Source: Marinobacter sp. B9-2
Lineage (GTDB): Bacteria > Pseudomonadota > Gammaproteobacteria > Pseudomonadales > Oleiphilaceae
Assembly (NCBI GenBank): GCA_003030785.1
Contig: PYVH01000003.1
Span: forward strand, 2,094-66,093
Direction: 5' to 3'
DNA length: 64,000 nt
Numbering within the stretch: the stretch's first letter is position 1; the number at the start of each line of letters is the position of its first letter. Below, in pieces: positions 19,360 through 28,087 of the stretch. Made by a program: the position numbers and the translations under genes. A model generated the notes under the pieces. The model did not search any database. It was not told the DNA's origin and saw only the letters and a list, made by a program, of their open reading frames with translations.

Positions 19360-20483
19360 TCCGCTGTGTCATCCTTCAGCCGTTGGTAAATGGCCTGGCG
19401 CTTCTTCCAGGTGTCGTGGCACAGGCGGATGTCTTCCAGATACGCCGGCAGCTCGTTCATGAGCAGGGCCTGGGGCCCATCCACAAGTGCTTTTTCCGGT
19501 TTGGGGTGAAAATCCACCAGTACCATGTTGGCGCCGGCAATCACGCCCTGGGCTGTTGCGTGCATGACATCGAGAATACCTTCCGGAGACTGTTCGCGGC
19601 TGCCAACCGAGTGGGAGGGGTCGACACACACCGGCATACGGGTGAGGCGTTTGACGGCCGGCACATGGGCGAAATCCACCATGTTCCGGTGGGGCTGGCC
19701 GGCCTCGGTCTTCATGCCCCTCAGGCAGAAGATGACGTTGGCGTTGCCTTCGCTGGCCAGGTACTCGGCGGCGTTGAGGGATTCATTAAGAGTGATGCCG
19801 AATCCACGCTTGAGCAGTACCGGGTAGGTGTTCTGGCGGCCAATGGCCTTCAGCAGTTCGAAGTTCTGGGTATTACGGGTGCCCACCTGCAGCATCACGC
19901 CGGTTGGCCGGCCGAGCTTTTCGAGGCAGGTGTCGATTTCCTCAATGTGGCTCTCGTGGGTGATTTCCATGGCGATCACTTTGATGCCATGCTTGCCCGC
20001 CTTCTCGAACACCCAGGGCAGGCAGCCCTTGCCGTGGCCCTGGAACGAATAGGGATTGGTGCGCGGTTTGTAGGCGCCCATTCGGGTGCAGACTTCGCCA
20101 TGGTCTTCCAGAGCCTTCATCATCATGTCGACATGCTCGGGCACATCGACGGCGCACAGGCCGGCAAATATGTTCAGATTGGACTGATTGAACTCCACCC
20201 CGTTGTAGGTGAAGCCGCTTTGCCGGCGATCATCCCGGTGGCGACCGAGAATACGGTAGTCGTCCGAGATGCGAATGGCCCGTTCAACCGCAGGCAGCGC
20301 CTCGATTTCTTCCTTGTTCAGGGGCTTGGTGTCCCCGAGAAGATAAATTTCGGTCAGCCTCTGGGTAGCACCCTGAACCTCATGAACACGAACCGAGACG
20401 TTCGGAAGATTCTCGAGGTAATGCATGGTCTGTCGGTATTCTTCGCTGTCCAGAGCGGTATTCGGATGAAGAATGGCTAACAT
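19356..20483 (-). CDS. 3-deoxy-7-phosphoheptulonate synthase (type I)
   Basis: A 375-residue DAHP synthase-like aldolase: condenses phosphoenolpyruvate with erythrose-4-phosphate, the first step to aromatic amino acids. Motifs include the LLKRGFG active-site block (LKRGF), FCLRGMKTE and CVDPSHSVGSRE, with HPNTAL at the start. It is a different subgroup from the classical AroF/G/H (no FGLPVATEF-type segment that I recognise), so feedback control may differ. Its erythrose-4-phosphate substrate is produced by transaldolase, encoded by the first gene of the operon. It begins 11 bases after the terB-like gene. Confidence 0.82.
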   Translation of the reverse strand: MLAILHPNTALDSEEYRQTMHYLENLPNVSVRVHEVQGATQRLTEIYLLGDTKPLNKEEIEALPAVERAIRISDDYRILGRHRDDRRQSGFTYNGVEFNQSNLNIFAGLCAVDVPEHVDMMMKALEDHGEVCTRMGAYKPRTNPYSFQGHGKGCLPWVFEKAGKHGIKVIAMEITHESHIEEIDTCLEKLGRPTGVMLQVGTRNTQNFELLKAIGRQNTYPVLLKRGFGITLNESLNAAEYLASEGNANVIFCLRGMKTEAGQPHRNMVDFAHVPAVKRLTRMPVCVDPSHSVGSREQSPEGILDVMHATAQGVIAGANMVLVDFHPKPEKALVDGPQALLMNELPAYLEDIRLCHDTWKKRQAIYQRLKDDTAE

Positions 20484-20494
20484 ACGGTCTCCTT

Positions 20495-20944
20495 TTAAGA
20501 ACCGGCGTCCTCTGCCCGGTGCCGCGCCTGCATGAACTCCCGGTGATTAAGGTGCAGCAGGTCTGCCATGCGGCGAATAAGGTGTTCTTCGTACTTGTCG
20601 ATGCGACCGTCCGCGAAGGCCACCCGCCAGATGCTCTCCAGCAGGGCCTGTTTGCCTTCCTGGTCCAGGCACTCGTTGATCTGCCCGGTAAATTCGTAGA
20701 GCGACGTGGCATCGTCTGCGTGGCTCAGGGCATCCTGAAGAATCTCTTCTGCTTCGGCCCGGGTGACCTGGTGCGCTTTCACCGCGCCATCAACGATGGC
20801 CTGCAGCTCGCGCTCATCTTCATGCTGGTCGATCCGTGAAACCTGAACCATCAAGGCAGTTGCAGCCACGGCCAATTGATGAGAATCCGGTTTCTCGCTT
20901 TCAGCTTCCGGTGCCGCGAACAGTTTTTTCAGGCTTTCGATCAT
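20495..20944 (-). CDS. TerB-domain protein
   Basis: A 149-residue cytoplasmic helical protein. Residues 22-140 are a TerB domain with the acidic-metal type motifs VSRIDQHEDERE and VAFADGRIDKYEEHLIRRMADLL. TerB-like domains bind metal and occur in tellurite and stress loci, but single TerB genes like this have no assigned activity. It sits between transaldolase (42 bases) and DAHP synthase (11 bases), probably in one message. I cannot say what it does for those enzymes. Confidence 0.8.
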   Translation of the reverse strand: MIESLKKLFAAPEAESEKPDSHQLAVAATALMVQVSRIDQHEDERELQAIVDGAVKAHQVTRAEAEEILQDALSHADDATSLYEFTGQINECLDQEGKQALLESIWRVAFADGRIDKYEEHLIRRMADLLHLNHREFMQARHRAEDAGS

Positions 20945-20986
20945 GATCGGACAGTCCTACTCCTGCGTTCGTTTTCAGTCGAGCAG

Positions 20987-21952
20987 TCAGGCGGCCTTGG
21001 CCAGCTGCCGGACCTGGTTTTCCAATTCTATCTGGTCGGCTGTGAACCGGCGAATGCCATCGGCCAGTTTCTCGGTGGCCATGGCGTCTTCATTGGATTC
21101 CCAGCGGAACAGCTTCTCGTCAATGGTGCCAAACTGATCCGGTGAGCTGGCATTATCTGCGACCAGTCGACGCGGCAGATCGCTCTGGTCGTCCTGCAAC
21201 TCCTGCAGCAGGGCCGGGCTTATGGTCAGGCGGTCGCAGCCTGCCAGCATTTCGATTTCGCCGGTATTTCTGAAACTGGCGCCCATCACTACCGTGTTAA
21301 AGCCGTTGGCCTTGTAGTAATTGTAGATGCGGGAGACCGAAAGTACCCCGGGATCTTCTGCCGCCGGGTAGCTGTCGCGGCCAGTGCTGGCCAGGTGCCA
21401 GTCCAGAATCCGACCGACAAAGGGCGAAATCAGGAAGGCACCGGCCTGGGCGCAGGCGGCAGCCTGGATGAAAGAAAACAGCAGCGTAAGGTTGCAGCGA
21501 ATCCCTTCCTTCTCCAGTTGCTCGGCGGCACGGATGCCTTCCCAGGTGGAGGCAATCTTGATCAGAACCCGGCTGGTGTCGACACCCTGTTTGGCATACA
21601 GCTCTACCAGACGGCGGGCGCGCTCAAGAGTGCCGGCAGTGTCGAAGGACAACCGGGCATCGACCTCGGTGGAGACCACGCCTGGAATGAGGTTCAGGAT
21701 TTCGCGGCCAGCAAGCACGGCCAGCATGTCCGTGGCCATGGTCAGCTGCTCGGCGTCTGAGCCGCCATGCCGCCGGGCCTCGGCGACAGCCTTATCCAGC
21801 ATGGGGCGATAAGAATCGGAAGCGGCCGCCTTGAGTAGCAGGGAAGGATTGGTGGTGGCATCTTCCGGGCGCCACTTTGAGATGGCTTCGATATCGCCGG
21901 TATCCGCCACTACCGTGGTCATGGTCTTCAGTTGGTCGAGCTTGCTGGTCAT
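20987..21952 (-). CDS. tal: transaldolase B-type
   Basis: A 321-residue transaldolase of the pentose-phosphate pathway, forming erythrose-4-phosphate and fructose-6-phosphate. Visible: start MTSKLDQLK, substrate motif [13 protein letters not shown], and the Schiff-base lysine in [12 protein letters not shown]. First gene of the minus-strand operon tal-terB-DAHPS-GDPD. The 127 bases upstream hold an inverted repeat GTGCCCG-AATCC-CGGGCAC at 21986-22004, in the tal leader or promoter region. Confidence 0.95.
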   Translation of the reverse strand: MTSKLDQLKTMTTVVADTGDIEAISKWRPEDATTNPSLLLKAAASDSYRPMLDKAVAEARRHGGSDAEQLTMATDMLAVLAGREILNLIPGVVSTEVDARLSFDTAGTLERARRLVELYAKQGVDTSRVLIKIASTWEGIRAAEQLEKEGIRCNLTLLFSFIQAAACAQAGAFLISPFVGRILDWHLASTGRDSYPAAEDPGVLSVSRIYNYYKANGFNTVVMGASFRNTGEIEMLAGCDRLTISPALLQELQDDQSDLPRRLVADNASSPDQFGTIDEKLFRWESNEDAMATEKLADGIRRFTADQIELENQVRQLAKAA

Positions 21953-22079
21953 TTGTTCTGTCGTCCCGGTTGATCTGTTATTGGTGTGCCCGAATCCCGG
22001 GCACTGGTTATACGCCTACAATAACGGCCCGCTCTGACAGGAACAAGACAACAAAAGGTATGGTGGCAATTGACGGCAA

Positions 22080-23087
22080 TTAAGCTTCGGCAATCTCTGG
22101 CGTCGCCGGTTCACGTACCTTTTCCAGCGCTGTCTCGATAACTTCCAGACCGGCGCCGGATTTATGGGCGTTTTCGCTGATATAGCGGCGGAACTGTCGA
22201 CCGCCAGGCTGGCCATGGAACAGCCCCAGAAGGTGTCTGGACATGTGGGTCAGGAACACGCCCCGCTCGAGCTCGCTCTGGATAAACGGGAGCATGGCCC
22301 GAAGCGCCTGATGCCGGCTCTGCACCGGCGCAGACTGCCCGAAAAACTCGGGGTCAACGCCTGCCAGGAGCCAGGGGTTGTGGTACGCCTCCCGACCCAG
22401 CATCACGCCGTCGATGTGCCGAAGATGCTCGTGACACTCTTCGAAGGTCTTGATGCCTCCGTTGATGATGATTTCCAGGTGTGGGTATTTCGCTTTCAGC
22501 CGGTAAACCCAGTCGTATTTCAACGGTGGGACCTCCCGGTTTTCCTTGGGGCTCAGGCCCTCAAGGATCGCGATCCGGGCGTGCACGATAAACGTCCGGC
22601 AACCAGCGTCCGACACTTTTTCCACGAACTCGCAGAGATCGTCCCAGGATTCCCGCCCATCAATACCGATCCGGTGCTTCACGGTGACCGGCAGGTCCGT
22701 TGCCTCAATCATGGCGCGCACGCCCTCCGCCACCTTGTCCGGGTGGCCCATCAGGCAGGCGCCGATCATGTTGTTCTGAACCCGATCGCTGGGGCAACCG
22801 ACATTCAGATTAACCTCATCAAACCCGTATTGCTGGGCCAGCCTGGCGCAATGGGCAAGTTCGCCGGCATCGCTGCCGCCGAGCTGCAGGGCAAGCGGGT
22901 ACTCGGCCTCGTCATGGCGCAGAAAACGTGCCGTGTCGCCATGGATCAGCGCGCCGGTGGTCACCATCTCGGTGTAGAGCAGGGTGTGCCTGCTAAGCTG
23001 GCGTGCCAGATAACGGTAATGACTGGTGGTCCAGTCCATCATCGGGGCCACGCAGAAGCGGCGAGAGAGGCCGGAATTGTGCAGCAT
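22080..23087 (-). CDS. dusA: tRNA-dihydrouridine(20/20a) synthase DusA
   Basis: An FMN flavoenzyme that reduces uridine 20/20a in the tRNA D-loop. The signature RFCVAPMMDWT opens the barrel, with TGALIHG, LNVGCPSDRVQ (catalytic Cys) and VKHRIGID following. With ATG 23087 (GAGGA 5-10 bases before it) the protein has 335 residues, the normal DusA size. ATG 23114 is an alternative (344 residues); a still longer frame up to 23231 gives an unusual Cys/Trp-rich extension and is unlikely. Stands alone on the minus strand. Confidence 0.92.
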   Translation of the reverse strand: MLHNSGLSRRFCVAPMMDWTTSHYRYLARQLSRHTLLYTEMVTTGALIHGDTARFLRHDEAEYPLALQLGGSDAGELAHCARLAQQYGFDEVNLNVGCPSDRVQNNMIGACLMGHPDKVAEGVRAMIEATDLPVTVKHRIGIDGRESWDDLCEFVEKVSDAGCRTFIVHARIAILEGLSPKENREVPPLKYDWVYRLKAKYPHLEIIINGGIKTFEECHEHLRHIDGVMLGREAYHNPWLLAGVDPEFFGQSAPVQSRHQALRAMLPFIQSELERGVFLTHMSRHLLGLFHGQPGGRQFRRYISENAHKSGAGLEVIETALEKVREPATPEIAEA

Positions 23088-23340
23088 GGTGTCCTCAGAT
23101 GGTGTTCCAGACATTACGGTACCTGTTATCGACGAAAAACGTGTTGCGTAAACCATTACGGCAAAAAGTGGGTGCCAGTTTAACAGGCATTGGCACCCGA
23201 TTTCCGTAGGGCTTTGGCGAAATGCGCCCATAGCGCAAGCCTCTCTAAAGAAACGGCGCCCCTTCTGCTATGCTCTGCTGTTTATCTCAGGCCAGTCTTG
23301 TGAAAGCCAACCTGTCAACTTTGCCCCGGAGTCTGAACGT

Positions 23341-24255
23341 ATGCCCCTGATGGTACAGGCCCTTTTGCCCGTATTTGTGCTGATCATGCTCGGGCATGTG
23401 TTCCGCCGGATTGACTTTCCGGGTGGTGATTTCTGGCCCCAGGCGGAGCGGTTTACCTACTACGTGCTGTTCCCCGCAATGCTGATTTTCAAGTTGGGGC
23501 AGGCCCGGTTGCCGGCCTCCGCCTATGGCGATATTGCTTTGCTGATCGGTACCATGCTGATTGCGATGACGCTGGTCCTGGCGCTCGCCCAATGGTTCTG
23601 GCGCTGGTCTGGTCCGGTTTTCTCTTCCGTTTACCAGGGGAGTATCCGGTTCAATTCCTACGTGGGTCTGGCCGCGGGTGGCATGCTGCTGGGGGATCAG
23701 GGCCTTTCCCTCACGGCGATTGCGGTGGCCATCATGGTGCCGTTGCTGAACCTGCTTTGCATACTGATGTTTTCGCTGGTGGCCACGGAAGGGCCGGTGA
23801 GGTTGGTGCCGGTTTTCAAGGCGATCGTGACCAATCCTCTGATCGTGGGCTCGGTGATCGGGGTGGTCTGGAGTTTCTTCGAAATCGGGTTTCATCCGCT
23901 GATCGGCGGTATTCTCGAGCCTCTCAGCAATCTGGCGTTGCCGATGGGGCTGATGACCGTCGGCGCCGGGCTTCAACTGAAAGCCCTGCGAGGCGCTTCC
24001 CTGCCGTTTATTGTGTCATCCGCGCTGAAGCTGGTTGGGTTTCCTTTAATGACTGCCGGGCTCGCAATGTTGCTGGGCCTTGAGGGGCTGATGGTGCAGG
24101 TGACAATTCTGTTGGCGGCGCTTCCCACGGCCACCTCAGCCTATATTCTGGCCCGGCAGCTTGGCGGTGATGCCCCCTTGATGGCGGGCATCATCAGTGG
24201 CCAGACCTTGCTGGCCATCGTCACCATTCCGTTAATGCTCAGTATCCTCTGGTAG
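23341..24255 (+). CDS. AEC-family transporter
   Basis: A 304-residue membrane protein with about ten hydrophobic helices, with the family's internal pattern RFNSYVGLAAGGMLLGD and a C-terminal ALPTATSAYILARQLGG. AEC (auxin efflux carrier-like) permeases in bacteria export or import organic acids such as malonate or malate; the substrate cannot be told from sequence. Start ATG 23341 has no strong ribosome site nearby. The end overlaps the convergent znuA by 24 bases. Confidence 0.85.
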   Translation: MPLMVQALLPVFVLIMLGHVFRRIDFPGGDFWPQAERFTYYVLFPAMLIFKLGQARLPASAYGDIALLIGTMLIAMTLVLALAQWFWRWSGPVFSSVYQGSIRFNSYVGLAAGGMLLGDQGLSLTAIAVAIMVPLLNLLCILMFSLVATEGPVRLVPVFKAIVTNPLIVGSVIGVVWSFFEIGFHPLIGGILEPLSNLALPMGLMTVGAGLQLKALRGASLPFIVSSALKLVGFPLMTAGLAMLLGLEGLMVQVTILLAALPTATSAYILARQLGGDAPLMAGIISGQTLLAIVTIPLMLSILW

Positions 24256-25134
24256 GCACTTGAGCACCGCGTCGACAATGCTTTGCTGGAAGTTGTTGTA
24301 ACCCTCGGGCGTTGCTTCGATGTCGGTGGCCAGAGGGTCCCAGGTGCTGAAAGTGACGTCCAGGTTCTCGGTGATCGAGCGCCACCACTGCCGGTTGAAC
24401 TGAGGTTCGGTCAGCAGGCAGGGGTGGGTGGCGTTGCGCAGCTTTTCCTGAACCTCTGCGATATGGCGTGCCCCCGGCGAGAGCTCCGGGTTGAGCGTAA
24501 GAACGCCTTCGAGTTTCAGGCCATAGTGTTCGGCAAACCGGGTAAAGGCGTCGTGGTAGGCGAACAGGCTGATGTCATGTGCCGGCGCAAGACGGTCGCG
24601 AATGCTGGCATCGGTTTCCCGAACGCTGACTTTGAACTGCTCGAAATTTTCGTTCAATGCGGCAGCATCAACGCCTTCCAGTGCCGAGAGGGCCTCGCGG
24701 ATCGTTTCGGCCATTTCGATGGCCAATTCGGGATCCAGCCAGATGTGCGGATCCTCACCGTCACCGTGACCGTGCTCGTCGTGGGTATCTTCCCCGGACT
24801 CTTGCTCAGCATCCATGAGCGCGACCGTTCGGTTGCTGAATTCCGGGCCGGCCAGTAGGCGATTGAGGAAAGTTTCCATGTCGGGGCCTACCCAGAAAAT
24901 GACGTCGGCGTTTTCCAGTGCCCGACGCTGGGATGGCTTCATGTTGTAGTTGTGGGGGCTGGAGCCAGGCGGAACGAGGCTTGTTGTCTGCATGTCTTCC
25001 GTGGCGATCGCGCTGACAATCAGCTCAACCGGTTTGATGGAAGTACCAATACGGGTCTCGGCCTGCAGAGCGCCGCTGATCAAGAGGGTGCCGGCACCGA
25101 GTGCCAGAGAAAGTGCTTTTCCGGGAACGCGCAT
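24232..25134 (-). CDS. znuA: zinc ABC transporter substrate-binding protein ZnuA
   Basis: A 300-residue periplasmic receptor for zinc. It has a signal peptide (residues 5-25, ending in LQAE), the ligand-bearing SSPHNYNMKPSQ, an acidic His loop (DTHDEHGHGDGEDPH) typical of ZnuA that captures Zn, FAYHDAFTRFAEHYGL and a C-terminal domain. A Zur-like palindrome lies upstream. The znuB/znuC permease and ATPase and zur, usually divergent from znuA, are not here; the neighbour across the promoter is gltX, so the rest of the system must be elsewhere. Confidence 0.92.
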   Translation of the reverse strand: MRVPGKALSLALGAGTLLISGALQAETRIGTSIKPVELIVSAIATEDMQTTSLVPPGSSPHNYNMKPSQRRALENADVIFWVGPDMETFLNRLLAGPEFSNRTVALMDAEQESGEDTHDEHGHGDGEDPHIWLDPELAIEMAETIREALSALEGVDAAALNENFEQFKVSVRETDASIRDRLAPAHDISLFAYHDAFTRFAEHYGLKLEGVLTLNPELSPGARHIAEVQEKLRNATHPCLLTEPQFNRQWWRSITENLDVTFSTWDPLATDIEATPEGYNNFQQSIVDAVLKCLPEDTEH

Positions 25135-25165
25135 GATAAATCAGATCCTGCGATGTAATTTGTAA

Positions 25166-25180
25166 TGTTATAATGTAACA
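25166..25180 (-). promoter_or_regulatory. Zur-type operator upstream of znuA
   Basis: TGTTA-N5-TAACA (TGTTATAATGTAACA) is an inverted repeat 32 bases before the znuA start and matches the gammaproteobacterial Zur pattern of a TGTTA/TAACA palindrome in A/T-rich sequence. It predicts repression of znuA when zinc is ample. Confidence 0.65.
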
Positions 25181-25272
25181 AAGGAGCCGGGTGGCGGCAA
25201 AAGAAACTTTCCGCGGGTGCTTTGCGGTGCGCTCGCTAACTTCCTGATCATGCGAAACCTGACGATGGCCGG

Positions 25273-25278
25273 TATAAT
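25273..25278 (+). promoter_or_regulatory. gltX -10 box
   Basis: A perfect TATAAT lies 43 bases before the gltX ATG. I find no convincing -35 hexamer at 16-18 bases, so the promoter is tentative. Confidence 0.4.
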
Positions 25279-25320
25279 GCCCGCTTTATCAAACGGCCAC
25301 CGATTTTTCAGGAAGGTTTC

Positions 25321-26805
25321 ATGACTGTACGTACCCGAATTGCTCCGTCACCCACCGGTGACCCACACGTTGGTACCGCCTACGTGGCCCTGTTCAACCT
25401 GTGCTTTGCCCGTCAGCACGGCGGCCAGTTCATCCTGCGTATCGAGGATACCGACCAGTCCCGCAGTACCGCGGAATCCGAGCAGGACATTCTCAAGGCG
25501 TTGCGCTGGCTCGGTCTGAACTGGGATGAAGGCCCCGATGTAGGTGGCCCCCACGGCCCGTATCGCCAGTCCGAGCGCAAGCACTCCTACCGTCAGTACG
25601 CCGAGGACCTGGTGACCGCCGGGCACGCCTTTTATTGCTTCCGTACACCGGAAGAGCTGGAAGCCATTCGGGAAGAACGCAAGGCCCAGGGCCTGAACCC
25701 GGGCATCAAGGGCGACCTGGAGCTGCCCGAGGACGAAGTGAAGCGCCGCCTCGATGCAGGTGAACCATACGTGATTCGTATGAAAGTGCCCGACGAGGGC
25801 GTCTGTGAGATTGACGACATGCTCCGGGGTACCGTCGAGATTGACTGGGCCCAGGTGGATTGCCAGATCCTGCTCAAATCCGACGGCATGCCCACCTATC
25901 ACCTGGCCAACGTGGTTGATGATCACCTGATGGAAATCACCCATGTTTTGCGGGGCGAGGAGTGGATCAACTCGGCGCCGAAGCACAAACTGCTGTACCA
26001 GTATTTTGGCTGGGATATGCCGGTGCTGTGTCATCTCCCGCTGCTGCGTAACCCGGACAAGAGCAAACTTTCCAAGCGCAAGAACCCCACCAGTATCAAT
26101 TTCTATGAGCGCATGGGCTTTTTGCCGGAGGCTGTCACCAACTATCTCGGGCGCATGGGCTGGTCCATGCCCGACGAGCGGGAAAAGTTCACCCTGGATG
26201 AGATGATCGAGAACTTCGACATCCAGCGTGTCTCTCTCGGTGGCCCGGTATTCGATGTGGAGAAGCTTCGCTGGCTGAATGGCCAGTGGTTGCGCGAAGA
26301 GCTGACTGAAGAGCAGTTCATGGAGCGCATGCGCCAGTGGTGGTTTAACGAGGACGCCCTGCGTGCTCTGGTGCCTCACATAAAGGGCAGGGCAGAGGTA
26401 TTCTCGGATGTGGCGCCCATGGCCCAGTTCATGTTCTCCGGCATGCTCAACCTGAAGCCGGAGGACTTTGCCCATAACAAACTTGAAGAAGCCCAGCTCA
26501 AGCGGGTTCTGCAGTTTACGCTCTGGAAGCTTGAAGCCCAGCGCCACTGGAGCAAGGAGACCATCTTCGCGGACATCAAGGCCCTGGCCAAAGCCATGGA
26601 CCTGAAGATGGGAGATTTCATGTTCTCTATTTTTGTGGCGGTTGCCGGTACACCGAATTCCTGGTCTGTGATGGACTCCATGGCGCTGCTGGGCCCGGAC
26701 ATGACCCGTTCAAGGCTCAGGCATGCGCTGGAAGTGATGGGTGGTTTCTCCAAGAAGGAAACCAAGAAGGTGGAAAAAGAATACGCGGCTCTGGGTATTC
26801 ATTAA
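25321..26805 (+). CDS. gltX: glutamyl-tRNA synthetase
   Basis: A 494-residue class I synthetase that charges tRNA-Glu. HIGH-type motif [16 protein letters not shown] (HVGT) at residues 9-24 and KMSKS-type motif [12 protein letters not shown] near residue 254 frame the catalytic core; the C-terminal helical anticodon-binding domain is complete. AGGAAGG precedes ATG 25321. The tRNA-Glu gene it serves lies 196 bases downstream, behind a tRNA-Ala gene. Confidence 0.97.
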   Translation: MTVRTRIAPSPTGDPHVGTAYVALFNLCFARQHGGQFILRIEDTDQSRSTAESEQDILKALRWLGLNWDEGPDVGGPHGPYRQSERKHSYRQYAEDLVTAGHAFYCFRTPEELEAIREERKAQGLNPGIKGDLELPEDEVKRRLDAGEPYVIRMKVPDEGVCEIDDMLRGTVEIDWAQVDCQILLKSDGMPTYHLANVVDDHLMEITHVLRGEEWINSAPKHKLLYQYFGWDMPVLCHLPLLRNPDKSKLSKRKNPTSINFYERMGFLPEAVTNYLGRMGWSMPDEREKFTLDEMIENFDIQRVSLGGPVFDVEKLRWLNGQWLREELTEEQFMERMRQWWFNEDALRALVPHIKGRAEVFSDVAPMAQFMFSGMLNLKPEDFAHNKLEEAQLKRVLQFTLWKLEAQRHWSKETIFADIKALAKAMDLKMGDFMFSIFVAVAGTPNSWSVMDSMALLGPDMTRSRLRHALEVMGGFSKKETKKVEKEYAALGIH

Positions 26806-26876
26806 CCGCTTTGGTGAATTAATAAACGGCTTGAACAGGGATGTTCAGAAAACTGAAAAAAAGTGTGTTTCAGAGG

Positions 26877-26905
26877 TTGACGCCCATAGGGCGGATCCTT
26901 AATAT
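26877..26905 (+). promoter_or_regulatory. promoter of the tRNA-Ala/tRNA-Glu pair
   Basis: TTGACG at 26877-26882 and TAATAT at 26900-26905 are spaced by exactly 17 bases. A GC-rich discriminator (ACGCAGCCG) follows, as in stable-RNA promoters under stringent control. The tRNA-Ala gene begins 14 bases after the -10. Confidence 0.7.
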
Positions 26906-26918
26906 ACGCAGCCGTTGA

Positions 26919-26994
26919 GGGGCCATAGCTCAGCTGGGAGAGCGCAACACTGGCAGTGTTGAGGTCGGCGGTTCGATCCCGCCTGGCTCCACCA
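26919..26994 (+). tRNA. tRNA-Ala (GGC)
   Basis: A 76-nt cloverleaf with GGGGCCA paired to TGGCTCC, encoded CCA end, GGTTCGATCC T-loop and anticodon GGC in the loop CTGGCAG. It precedes tRNA-Glu by 7 bases, so both are probably cut from one transcript. Confidence 0.97.
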
Positions 26995-27001
26995 ATTTCT
27001 A

Positions 27002-27077
27002 GTCCCCTTCGTCTAGTGGCCTAGGACTCCGCCCTTTCACGGCGGCAACAGGGGTTCGAACCCCCTAGGGGACGCCA
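27002..27077 (+). tRNA. tRNA-Glu (TTC)
   Basis: A 76-nt cloverleaf: GTCCCCT pairs with AGGGGAC, discriminator G, encoded CCA, T-loop GGTTCGAACC, and anticodon TTC in CTTTCAC. A terminator follows at 27114-27141. Confidence 0.97.
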
Positions 27078-27113
27078 ATACGGCTTGACGGTTTAGTCCA
27101 CCGGATAGCCATC

Positions 27114-27141
27114 AAAAAAACCGCCTTCTGGCGGTTTTTTT
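27114..27141. terminator. tRNA operon terminator
   Basis: A seven-A run plus CCGCC pairs through a TTCT loop with GGCGG plus a T-run: a textbook hairpin usable from either direction, ending the tRNA transcript. Confidence 0.9.
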
Positions 27142-27169
27142 GTGCCTGAATGTCAGGCCAGGCAAAACC

Positions 27170-27197
27170 GGGGCCCGATGACATTTTCATCGGACCC
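27170..27197 (-). terminator. terminator of the QueD-like gene (repeat-family hairpin)
   Basis: Arms GGGCCCGATGA and TCATCGGACCC (one C-A mismatch, a G-U wobble in minus-strand RNA) sit just past the minus-strand stop at 27215; on that strand GGTTTTGCC follows. It belongs to the same hairpin family as 18507-18550 and 34887-34917. Confidence 0.65.
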
Positions 27198-27214
27198 TGC
27201 TTTCACGATTTCAA

Positions 27215-28066
27215 TCAGCGCTCGGCAATGGCCCCTTTGCCAACACCTTCATAAGCCTTCACCCGGATGGTGTCCGTCGCAAACTCCACCTTGAGCTTGT
27301 CGGCCATGTGGGCGGCAATCAGTTCCACCGTGGTGTCTGTATCCAGCATGTATACGCGTTCCTCCGGCAGGGTCAGCGCAAACTCCCCCTGGTTGGCCTC
27401 GTATTCGAAGGTTACGTAGCGAACGCCGTCTTCGTCCACATGGCGCCGCACCACATCCTCCTCGGAACCCACGTAAATATCCCGCCAGAGCTTCGCCCAG
27501 CGGCATTCCAGATCGTAATCGCGGTGGCCGTTACGATCGATACGAATCGGCGAGCGATGGCCGTGGGCAATGCGCTGGCAGTTGCCCAGGTGTTTCTTCA
27601 GGCCGTGCACGTAGTGATAGTAGGCACCGTCGATTTCCTCTTCCCGCAGATTGATCTCCACGGAAATCACGTTGGCCGGAAGTACCGCCTTGATTTCCTG
27701 TTCCAGCAGCGAGGCAACGACCGAAGGCACAACCCGGCCGGCGGACAGCCAGACGATGGCTTCGTCCGGCGAGCGGTGAATGATCTGGCTGCCATCGGTG
27801 AGTGCCCAGGTAAAGGTGTCTGGCTGTTCCTCGTTCCAGGACAGTCCCTGGTAGCCACGGGGAATCACCAGGCGATGGTCAATACGCTCATCGATCACCC
27901 GTTTGATGGTGCGTTTTACGTTGCTGAAGTCGAACACCATGCCCTGTTCGTCCAGCTCCCCGCCAAGCACCACATCCGCAATCCAGCTTTCACCCACCAA
28001 CCCCCGGGTCGGGTCCAGGTAGGCGAAATCGATAACGGTCAGGTTGTCTACAAACAGATGGTTCAT
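27215..28066 (-). CDS. QueD/PTPS-like protein with two T-fold halves
   Basis: A 283-residue protein of the 6-carboxytetrahydropterin synthase superfamily, about twice normal length. The first half has GMVFDFSNVKR and an IDHRLV motif but lacks the zinc histidines; the second half has the zinc-type YHYVHGLKKHL...C...HGH cluster and a late TTVELIA helix. The elements of one active site therefore appear spread across two half-domains. Such double-length relatives occur near QueD in marine gammaproteobacteria and may make a pterin or deazapurine precursor; activity is not established. ATG 28066 is used; it diverges only 22 bases from the next gene. Confidence 0.7.
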   Translation of the reverse strand: MNHLFVDNLTVIDFAYLDPTRGLVGESWIADVVLGGELDEQGMVFDFSNVKRTIKRVIDERIDHRLVIPRGYQGLSWNEEQPDTFTWALTDGSQIIHRSPDEAIVWLSAGRVVPSVVASLLEQEIKAVLPANVISVEINLREEEIDGAYYHYVHGLKKHLGNCQRIAHGHRSPIRIDRNGHRDYDLECRWAKLWRDIYVGSEEDVVRRHVDEDGVRYVTFEYEANQGEFALTLPEERVYMLDTDTTVELIAAHMADKLKVEFATDTIRVKAYEGVGKGAIAER

Positions 28067-28087
28067 CAAATTTCCAGGCGGGTATGG

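Noticed and set aside
19332-20480. Plus-strand open frame opposite DAHP synthase
   Set aside because: Antisense to a recognised enzyme, no signature.
25348-26547. Minus-strand frame opposite gltX
   Set aside because: Antisense to conserved synthetase motifs.
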